From positions 1-5,267 of the forward strand of contig CALHQU010000021.1 of NCBI GenBank assembly GCA_938038145.1: a DNA stretch of 5,267 nucleotides. Direction: 5' to 3'. The notes beneath the pieces are model-generated. The model worked only from the letters and a program-made list of their open reading frames with translations. It did not search any database and was not told the origin of the DNA. A program made the position numbers and the translations under genes. Source of the DNA: an uncultured Candidatus Saccharibacteria bacterium. Its GTDB lineage: Bacteria > Patescibacteriota > Saccharimonadia > Saccharimonadales > Saccharimonadaceae. Positions 1 through 5,199 of this stretch are shown piece by piece (within the stretch, counting starts at the first letter, position 1; every line of letters begins with the position of its first letter).

Positions 1-61
1 TTCGAACCCACGGCCTCCGGAGCCACAATCCAGCGCTCTAACCAGCTGAGCTACATCCGCC
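1..61 (-). tRNA. tRNA-His (anticodon GTG), 3' end cut by window edge
   Basis: Read on the minus strand, this gives the 5' three quarters of a tRNA. The acceptor 5' strand is GCGGATG (60-54), followed by TA and the D-stem GCTC/GAGC. The anticodon stem CTGGA/TCCGG closes the 7-base loop TTGTGGC (28-22), whose anticodon GTG lies at 26-24 and reads His codons. A 5-base variable region and the T-stem strand GTGGG with loop TTCGAA follow, after which the window ends. The rest of the T-arm, the acceptor 3' strand and any encoded CCA are outside. An extra G at 61 directly precedes G1, matching the G(-1) identity element that bacterial tRNA-His genes usually encode. The identity is secure; only the 3' end cannot be judged. 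Confidence 0.95.
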
Positions 62-79
62 ATAAACCAAGCTTCTCAA

Positions 80-108
80 ATTATAGCACACACTATATCT
101 GTACTCAA
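80..108 (-). promoter_or_regulatory. Promoter of tRNA-His
   Basis: On the minus strand, TTGAGT (108-103; 4 of 6 bases match TTGACA) is followed by a 17-base spacer and TATAAT (85-80), with an extended -10 TGC in front. The expected transcription start is near 73, giving a leader of about 12 bases before the tRNA. The -35 box overlaps the region where a -35 for the divergent folD promoter would lie. Confidence 0.7.
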
Positions 109-119
109 GATGGTAAAAT

Positions 120-128
120 TGCTATACT
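120..128 (+). promoter_or_regulatory. Extended -10 promoter of folD
   Basis: TGCTATACT is an extended -10 (TGn plus hexamer at 123-128). No convincing -35 lies 16-18 bases upstream. The expected start of transcription is about 135, so the ATG at 137 would be at or within 2 bases of the 5' end. This element lies inside the longer reading frame that begins at 110, which argues against that upstream start. Confidence 0.65.
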
Positions 129-136
129 TAATGACA

Positions 137-949
137 ATGAGAGAACTAAATGGCTCAGAATTAGCTGGATTTATCAAGGAGCGCCAGGCGAAACAGGTGC
201 GAGCTTTAAGGCAAGCTTGGCATGTTAATCCTCGTTTGGCGATTGTTACTGATGTCGAAAATCCAGTCATTGAAACGTATATGCGTTTGAAACAGAGGTA
301 TGGTGCTGATATTTTGATTGACGTGGAGATTCATCGAGTTCCTGCGGGCGGAGCTTTGGAGGTGATTCAAGAATTGAATAATCGAGACGATGTTCAAGGG
401 ATAATTCTGCAATTGCCGATTAGTAATCCTGATCAGACTGATGAATTACTCGAGAGTATTCGAGAAGATAAAGACGTTGACGGTCTGCGTAAAAAGGCGA
501 TTTTTCAGGCGGCTACACCAACGGCTATTAGTTGGTTACTGGCTGGATATGGCGTTGACTTGAAAAATAAAAAAGTTGCGATTGTCGGGCGAGGTCGTTT
601 GGTTGGTGCGCCTCTTGAGAGGATGTGGCTGAAATCTAACGTCTATGTGACGGTTTTTGAAAAAGGTGACGACTTATCTCAATTGATAAATTACGATATT
701 ATCGTGTCGGCAACTGGAGTTCCAGGGCTGATTAAAAGCCAGATGATTAAGACTAAGGCGGTTGTTATTGACGCGGGAACTGCTTCGGAAAATGGAAAAA
801 TTGTTGGCGACGCATCTGAAGAAGTGCGTCAGCGTAATGATGTAATTATTACACCAAAAAAAGGCGGAGTTGGTCCATTAACGGTTTCTGCGCTGTTTGA
901 TAATGTAATTACGGCTTGTCTAAAGATTGCGAATCAATCAAAAAATTAA
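137..949 (+). CDS. folD: Bifunctional methylenetetrahydrofolate dehydrogenase / methenyltetrahydrofolate cyclohydrolase FolD
   Basis: A cytosolic enzyme that interconverts 5,10-methylene-, 5,10-methenyl- and 10-formyl-tetrahydrofolate with NADP(H), feeding formyl and methyl groups to biosynthesis. The frame runs to 279 aa from 110, but I choose ATG 137 (270 aa). It begins MRELNGSELA, aligning with the usual FolD N-terminus, and the predicted transcription start is near 135. ATG 131 is the alternative. In the 270-aa numbering, catalytic Tyr48 and Lys52 sit in YMRLK, Gln92 is in LQLP, and Asp115 is in DKDVDG. The dinucleotide-binding loop GRGRLVGAP is at 151-159 and the family signature GGVGPLT at 243-249. 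Departures from the common form are ATPTA in place of CTPxG, and Gly for Ser in GRSxxVG. The length is slightly below the usual ~285-300. The stop overlaps that of the convergent response regulator. Identification is firm. Confidence 0.95.
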   Translation: MRELNGSELAGFIKERQAKQVRALRQAWHVNPRLAIVTDVENPVIETYMRLKQRYGADILIDVEIHRVPAGGALEVIQELNNRDDVQGIILQLPISNPDQTDELLESIREDKDVDGLRKKAIFQAATPTAISWLLAGYGVDLKNKKVAIVGRGRLVGAPLERMWLKSNVYVTVFEKGDDLSQLINYDIIVSATGVPGLIKSQMIKTKAVVIDAGTASENGKIVGDASEEVRQRNDVIITPKKGGVGPLTVSALFDNVITACLKIANQSKN

Positions 950-1317
950 GCGGCTTTTATGGCAGTTTTGACCTGCTCGACAACTTGGCGTGGCGTTAAG
1001 TTTGCTTTTACGATGTAGCTATGAATTCCTAATTTCTTCAAATCGTGCGGAGCTTCTTCTTCGCCGAGATTAGTGAGGACGATAACGGGAATAGTTTTTC
1101 CCCAATCTTTAGACCTAATTCGTTTCAAAGCCTCCGCGCCGTCCATTTCCGGCATTTGTAAATCTAGCAAAATAATATCTGGCTGAAACTTCTCGACTAC
1201 TTCTATGCCAATTTGTCCGTTGGCGGCCAAGCGAACGTCAAACCCGTCCGATTCGAACTTCATTCGATACATCTGGCTGATGGTTGGGTCGTCTTCAATG
1301 ATAGCGATTTTTATCAT
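946..1317 (-). CDS. Receiver-only (CheY-like) response regulator
   Basis: A 123-residue protein made of one receiver domain and no output domain. The phosphorylation machinery is complete. The acidic pocket is E8-D9-D10, the phospho-acceptor is Asp52 in ILLDLQMPEMDG, the switch residue is Thr82 in VIVLTN, and Lys104 follows aromatic Tyr101 in SYIVKA. It should be cytoplasmic and take phosphate from a histidine kinase; the 719-residue kinase at 2737-4896 is the nearest candidate partner, but pairing is inference because the two lie on opposite strands with a methyltransferase gene between. With no DNA-binding domain, its output must come through protein contact or phosphorelay. The ATG at 1317 coincides with the predicted transcription start, so the mRNA is probably leaderless. 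The TAA stop (948-946) overlaps the folD stop on the other strand. The family call is firm; the target is unknown. Confidence 0.95.
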   Translation of the reverse strand: MIKIAIIEDDPTISQMYRMKFESDGFDVRLAANGQIGIEVVEKFQPDIILLDLQMPEMDGAEALKRIRSKDWGKTIPVIVLTNLGEEEAPHDLKKLGIHSYIVKANLTPRQVVEQVKTAIKAA

Positions 1318-1323
1318 GCTTTA

Positions 1324-1332
1324 AGTATATCA
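1324..1332 (-). promoter_or_regulatory. Extended -10 promoter of the response regulator
   Basis: On the minus strand, TGATATACT (1332-1324) fits the extended -10 form TGnTATACT. Counting 7 bases past the hexamer puts transcription start at 1317, exactly the A of the ATG. There is no good -35: at 17-base spacing it would fall in the -10 of the divergent methyltransferase promoter. Confidence 0.7.
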
Positions 1333-1341
1333 CATAAATTA

Positions 1342-1350
1342 TGCTATAAT
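1342..1350 (+). promoter_or_regulatory. Extended -10 promoter of the methyltransferase gene
   Basis: TGCTATAAT is a perfect consensus extended -10 (hexamer 1345-1350). The predicted transcription start is 1357, one base before the ATG at 1358. The -35 position (about 1322-1327) reads TAAGTA and overlaps the opposing -10 of the response regulator promoter. Confidence 0.75.
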
Positions 1351-1357
1351 TTTTGGC

Positions 1358-2710
1358 ATGGAAAACTTTAGGAATGAACGATATGCTGCAGTGGGGGTGG
1401 GCGATTTTCTTAATGGAATTGATTGCAAGGCTAACGAAGCGCTGAGGGAGGAGATTATAAACCTTAGACGCGAGGGATGCAGGGTTAAAATTGGAGAAAA
1501 GACCGACCCTGCATATAATAATCCGGATAAAATTCATGACATATACAATTATCTGGAACAAGGCGATGCAAAGTTAAAAGAGGTTCGTAAATATTTTATT
1601 CATAAAAATCTAGCCACCGCGGCAATTGCGAATGTCTTAGATAAAACTCCTTTTGTGAAGATGGGCAAGTGGGGCGAAAAAATAGATTCATATCTGGAGG
1701 TTTTTCGCGACAAGTTATTGTATGGTAAAGATCAGACCGATTCGCAGCCGTGGCACAATCATCGAGGTTCCGCACTGACGTTTTTGACAATTTCTGAAGC
1801 TGAGGATTTGAGCGTTTTTGATGAAAATGGCGAAATATTGTCAAAAGGTAAATATCCAACTATGAGTGGTCCGCTGGATAAGTCGGTATTTGATGAGAAG
1901 ATTAATGGTTTGCCACTGAAGGAAGTTATGGTTCAAGGTAAAATCAACAACGGCGTGGATAAAGCGACGGCTATTGAAGAAGTAGAGAAGAGAATTAGTG
2001 AGGTCAGAGAGTTTATCCAGGCGCCGGTGACTGAGAAGTTTTCTGACGTCATTCGGCATTGTGCGGATTCGCTTGGTATTCGTGAGCGAGTGGAAACAGT
2101 GAACGGTTTGTCGATTGATCATTTGAAGAAAGTGGCAGAAAAAGAGAATCGTTCAATTGACGATATGCTGGTGATGAGTTTTGGCTGCGGAACGGGACTG
2201 GCGACTTTGAAGATGCTGAAAAAACTTAAGGATGAAACGGGTGAGGCGCCGACGGTTATCCTGCTAGATCAAGATCCGTTGTCTCTGGCAGCGGCACAGA
2301 GCTTGGCGAAGAAATGGAATTTGGAAGATAAGATTGAAGTTCATTGCGAGCGATTATTCAGCAAGCTTGGCAAGCCTTTGAGTTTGGAGGGAGTTTTGGG
2401 CAATCGTAAGCTGGATATTGCGGAAGATTCTGGCTTGCGAGAATATTTGCCGGATGGCGTTTATAAGCAATTGACACGAGAATCATTGAAATTTTTACGA
2501 ACCGGTGGACTAATGATCACTGGCAATATGAACGTAAATCGCCCACAAAAAGAATTTTTGCATGGACTGATGGGGTGGGTTCCAAAAGTTAGGATGCGTT
2601 CAATTAAAGAAGGCTTTAAATTACTCCAAAAATCTGGCATACCAAAAGAATCTATTGAAGCTACAGTTACTGCGAGCGGCGTTTACACAGTTTTTGCGAT
2701 TGAAACGTAG
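1358..2710 (+). CDS. Class I SAM-dependent methyltransferase with uncharacterised N-terminal region
   Basis: A 450-residue, apparently soluble protein. The C-terminal half is a Rossmann methyltransferase. The SAM-binding glycine loop FGCGTG is at 275-280 after a hydrophobic strand, the acidic residue closing strand 2 is Asp304 in VILLDQDP, and a later strand/helix has SGLREYLPD (358-366), then FLRTGGLMITGN (379-390). The pattern SGLxxYLPD, a helix, then GGxxxxGN-N resembles, from memory, the family annotated as 3-hydroxypalmitate methyl ester synthesis (PhcB-like); that link is tentative and the substrate unknown. Residues 1-265 match no domain I recognise. They are charged, mostly helical in character, and contain PWHNHRG (131-137). 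ATG 1358 is chosen because the predicted transcription start is 1357 and no Shine-Dalgarno is present. The sensor kinase follows 26 bases downstream on the same strand, so co-transcription is possible. Confidence 0.85.
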   Translation: MENFRNERYAAVGVGDFLNGIDCKANEALREEIINLRREGCRVKIGEKTDPAYNNPDKIHDIYNYLEQGDAKLKEVRKYFIHKNLATAAIANVLDKTPFVKMGKWGEKIDSYLEVFRDKLLYGKDQTDSQPWHNHRGSALTFLTISEAEDLSVFDENGEILSKGKYPTMSGPLDKSVFDEKINGLPLKEVMVQGKINNGVDKATAIEEVEKRISEVREFIQAPVTEKFSDVIRHCADSLGIRERVETVNGLSIDHLKKVAEKENRSIDDMLVMSFGCGTGLATLKMLKKLKDETGEAPTVILLDQDPLSLAAAQSLAKKWNLEDKIEVHCERLFSKLGKPLSLEGVLGNRKLDIAEDSGLREYLPDGVYKQLTRESLKFLRTGGLMITGNMNVNRPQKEFLHGLMGWVPKVRMRSIKEGFKLLQKSGIPKESIEATVTASGVYTVFAIET

Positions 2711-2717
2711 AATAAAA

Positions 2718-2726
2718 TGCTATAAT
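2718..2726 (+). promoter_or_regulatory. Extended -10 promoter of the sensor kinase
   Basis: TGCTATAAT (hexamer 2721-2726) lies in the 26-base gap after the methyltransferase stop. Predicted transcription start is about 2733, only 4 bases before ATG 2737 (or 7 before ATG 2740). TTGAAA at 2700-2705 could be a -35, but its 15-base spacing is short. The kinase may therefore have its own promoter besides read-through from the methyltransferase gene. Confidence 0.65.
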
Positions 2727-2736
2727 AAGCATTAGT

Positions 2737-4896
2737 ATGATGGTACGAGCGTTAGTGCTAGGATTGGTTGCGTTGATGGCGCTAATTTTAGGCGTTCTTG
2801 TGCTTAAAAAGTCGAAGCGTCGTCATGATGCGAAGCATTGGTTTTTTCTGGTTTGTCTATGTTTGGCCGTGTGGTCAGCTGGACTTGAAGTGTTTTCTTT
2901 GGCGGACAATGGAGTAGTATTAGACACTGCGTCCAGGTGGTTTTATGTAGCTTCGGCTGTTTTTTGTCCTGCGTTGGCTATTTTCACTACAAAGTCGTTT
3001 CTTCCATCGACAAAATCAACGAAGAGCTTTATTTGCGCATCTAGTATATTGATAACGATTTTTTCGCTATACATTATTTTGGTTCCTGAGTTTATTATCA
3101 ATACATCAGAAATCGTCACGCCAGTAGATTTTTCTCGAATTCCGATTCATGCAGTCAACTATGTCATTTTTGCAACTTTTTTCTCAGTATTCTTCTTAAT
3201 TTCTATGTGTTTTGGGCATATAGCGTGGCGCAAATCAGATTCTGTTCGACGCAAGCAAGTCGCGATTTACATGATTGGTCTGTTGATATGTAGTATTCCT
3301 GGCTTTGTAGTGGATTTGTTTCTTCCGGCGCTTGGTGATTATCGATATATATGGATTGGTCCAATTGCTACGATTATTTTCTTGTTTGCAATTATGTATA
3401 GCATTGTCAGATACCGATTGATGGACGTAAAAATGGCGGTGGCTCGAAGCGTTTCGTATATGTTGCTATTAATCGCACTAGCTGTCGTTTACGTGATTTC
3501 TGCATATGTTATTTCAATTTTGGTCTTCCAGCGCAGCCTGACGGTTGATAGCCACGTAAATCTTATGAATATGATTTTGGCTATGATTTTGGCGGTTATG
3601 TACCAGCCGGTGAAGAAAATATTTGATAAATTTACTGATAGGGTTTTTTATTACGGAGAATATGATGCCGATACATTTACGCGTGAGATTAGTAAAATAT
3701 TAACCTATACAGCGGATTTGCAATTGCTAACTCGACGTGTTGGTAATTATATAGCGACTTCTCTTAAGGCGGAAAAAGTGGCGTTTTGTATTCCAGAAAA
3801 AGGAATATACGGTCGGGCGGGTCGGCGACGAATATCTGTTGTTGAGGAAGACGTTCACAGGATTATGGACTACTATTATAAGAATTGTAGTTTTCCGGAA
3901 GTTATTTTGGCAAATCAAGTAAAGGATCCAGAACTGAAGAAACTTTTAGATATTCATCGCACGAAAATTGTTATGCCGCTGCTGCATCAAAATCAAGAAA
4001 CGGGAATTCTATTTCTGGGCGAGCATAAAAGTTTGGGCTATAGTTCTCGTGATATTGAAATGCTGGAATCGATTGCTGGGGAACTGGCGGTGTCGATTCG
4101 AAATTCTTTGTCATTGGAAGAAATTAATGAGTTGAATAAAAGTTTGCAGCGTAAAATTGACGAGGCGACTAAAGAGTTGAGGTTCAGCAATCGGCAGCTT
4201 CAGCGACTGGACGAGGCGAAGAATGAGTTTATTTCTATGGCTTCACATCAATTAAGAACGCCGTTGACTAGTATTAAGGGTTATCTGGATATGATGCTAG
4301 AGGGCGATCTGGGGAAGATTACGCCGACGCAGCGTGCGGTTCTTAGAGAAGCGTTTTCTTCGAGTGAGCGTATGGTGAGGTTGATAAATGATTTTCTTAA
4401 TGTTTCTAGGCTTCAGACTGGCAAATTTAATATCGATAAACAGAAGATAGATATTGCTCAAATTCTTCGGGATGAAGTTGCTTTGCTTAAGGTTGTGGCG
4501 GATCAGAGGTCTGTAGAAATGGACCTAAAGATTGATAAAAAAGTTCCATTGATTACGGCTGACTCTGAGAAGATTCGTCAAGTTATGCTGAATATGATTG
4601 ACAATGCCATTTACTATTCAAATCCACATAAAAAGGTAATAATTTCTCTAAAAAATAGTAATGGTGCGATTGAATTTACGGTGAAAGATTCGGGAATTGG
4701 CGTACCGAAATCAGAGCAAGCAAATCTGTTTGGTAAATTCTTCCGCGGCACAAATGCCAGAAAAAAGCGACCAGACGGCACTGGTGTTGGCTTATTTTTG
4801 GCGAGGAAAGTTATCTTATCGCACGACGGCGAAATGATCTTTGAATCAGAAGAAGGAAAAGGCAGTACTTTTGGGTTTAAATTACCAGTTCGTTAA
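2737..4896 (+). CDS. Membrane sensor histidine kinase (7TM + 2TM, GAF, HisKA, HATPase)
   Basis: A 719-residue inner-membrane sensor kinase. I count nine hydrophobic segments at about 3-23, 34-53, 68-86, 98-118, 137-160, 174-197, 204-224, 240-264 and 274-291. Basic loops (24-33, 87-97, 164-173, 225-238) give an N-outside topology. The first seven fit the 7TM N-terminal region of histidine kinases, and RYRLMDVK (225-232) after TM7 fits that group. A GAF domain covers about 325-457, then a charged coiled coil (458-497). HisKA has phospho-acceptor His504 in SHQLRTPL. The HATPase has N-box Asn619/Asn623, G1 DSGIG (651-655), FGKFFRG (665-671) and G2 GTGVG (681-685). All kinase motifs are present, so it should be active. 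Gln505 replaces the usual Glu/Asp after the His. ATG 2740 is an alternative start. Signal and partner are unknown; the receiver at 946-1317 is the local candidate. The stop overlaps that of the convergent small gene. Confidence 0.95.
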   Translation: MMVRALVLGLVALMALILGVLVLKKSKRRHDAKHWFFLVCLCLAVWSAGLEVFSLADNGVVLDTASRWFYVASAVFCPALAIFTTKSFLPSTKSTKSFICASSILITIFSLYIILVPEFIINTSEIVTPVDFSRIPIHAVNYVIFATFFSVFFLISMCFGHIAWRKSDSVRRKQVAIYMIGLLICSIPGFVVDLFLPALGDYRYIWIGPIATIIFLFAIMYSIVRYRLMDVKMAVARSVSYMLLLIALAVVYVISAYVISILVFQRSLTVDSHVNLMNMILAMILAVMYQPVKKIFDKFTDRVFYYGEYDADTFTREISKILTYTADLQLLTRRVGNYIATSLKAEKVAFCIPEKGIYGRAGRRRISVVEEDVHRIMDYYYKNCSFPEVILANQVKDPELKKLLDIHRTKIVMPLLHQNQETGILFLGEHKSLGYSSRDIEMLESIAGELAVSIRNSLSLEEINELNKSLQRKIDEATKELRFSNRQLQRLDEAKNEFISMASHQLRTPLTSIKGYLDMMLEGDLGKITPTQRAVLREAFSSSERMVRLINDFLNVSRLQTGKFNIDKQKIDIAQILRDEVALLKVVADQRSVEMDLKIDKKVPLITADSEKIRQVMLNMIDNAIYYSNPHKKVIISLKNSNGAIEFTVKDSGIGVPKSEQANLFGKFFRGTNARKKRPDGTGVGLFLARKVILSHDGEMIFESEEGKGSTFGFKLPVR

Positions 4897-5108
4897 CGGA
4901 ATAAACTTAACATTCCAGAAATAACGATAATTAAGACAACTACAACGAGTCCCGCCATGCCAATGGTGCGAATGAGCTTTTTTCGATCGAAAAACCATTG
5001 AGATAATTTGGAGCGATTCGTCGCTGTAATCCTTGTTACTTTTGGTCGCTGAGATGTCGCGTCCATTCCAGAATATTTTTTATTGCGCTTTTTCTTCTGC
5101 TTTGTCAT
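4893..5108 (-). CDS. Small single-pass membrane protein, basic N-terminus, function unknown
   Basis: A 71-residue protein if started at ATG 5108. A longer in-frame start at 5165 (90 aa) exists, but TATAAT at 5120-5115 puts transcription start exactly at 5108, so the short form is preferred. Residues 1-11 are Lys/Arg-rich (KQKKKRNKKY), residues 12-40 are polar and end in QWFFDRKK, and 48-69 form one strongly hydrophobic helix close to the C-terminus. This suggests a tail-anchored protein with its basic part in the cytoplasm, perhaps touching nucleic acid or acidic lipid head groups; that role is inference. The overall look recalls small hypothetical proteins of Saccharibacteria, but I cannot name a family. 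It converges on the sensor kinase with overlapping stops. That it is a real gene is supported by the well-placed promoter, sensible composition and the same overlap seen at folD. Confidence 0.75.
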   Translation of the reverse strand: MTKQKKKRNKKYSGMDATSQRPKVTRITATNRSKLSQWFFDRKKLIRTIGMAGLVVVVLIIVISGMLSLFR

Positions 5109-5114
5109 GGAAAT

Positions 5115-5120
5115 ATTATA
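5115..5120 (-). promoter_or_regulatory. -10 promoter element of the small membrane protein
   Basis: The minus strand reads TATAAT (5120-5115), a perfect -10, with TG directly in front but without the extra base of a standard extended -10. Predicted transcription start is 5108, the A of the ATG. No strong -35 is seen (TTCTCC at 17-base spacing). Confidence 0.6.
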
Positions 5121-5158
5121 CATTAATAGATAACGGTGGAGAAGTGGCTGATTTGCTA

Positions 5159-5187
5159 TAGACAATTCGACAATAATTTGTTATGAT
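5159..5187 (+). promoter_or_regulatory. Promoter of tRNA-Glu
   Basis: TAGACA (5159-5164; 5 of 6 match to TTGACA), a 17-base spacer and TATGAT (5182-5187; 5 of 6 match to TATAAT). Predicted transcription start is about 5194, six bases before the tRNA. It is the best complete -35/-10 pair in the window. Confidence 0.8.
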
Positions 5188-5199
5188 ATCTGAAGTCGT

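Noticed and set aside
110..136. N-terminal extension of folD beginning at ATG 110
   Set aside because: The extra nine codons run through the TGCTATACT promoter element, lie upstream of the predicted transcription start and do not resemble a FolD N-terminus.
936..946. T-run on the minus strand just after the response regulator stop, as a possible intrinsic terminator
   Set aside because: I could find no GC-rich hairpin in front of it, so it is only an A/T stretch inside the end of folD.
1295..2122. Three open frames of 87-93 codons on the minus strand opposite the methyltransferase gene and the regulator promoter
   Set aside because: They are shadows of the methyltransferase frame, with no recognisable domain and no well-placed -10 of their own.
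4898..4916. Possible bidirectional terminator (GGAAT / ATTCC hairpin) at the kinase/small gene junction
   Set aside because: The stem is only 5 bp with a 9-base loop, sits inside the small gene's coding end and has no T-tract on either strand.
5109..5165. Longer start (5165) for the small membrane protein, adding 19 residues
   Set aside because: The extension contains the TATAAT that should drive the gene, and the predicted transcript begins at 5108, so it would not be transcribed from that promoter.
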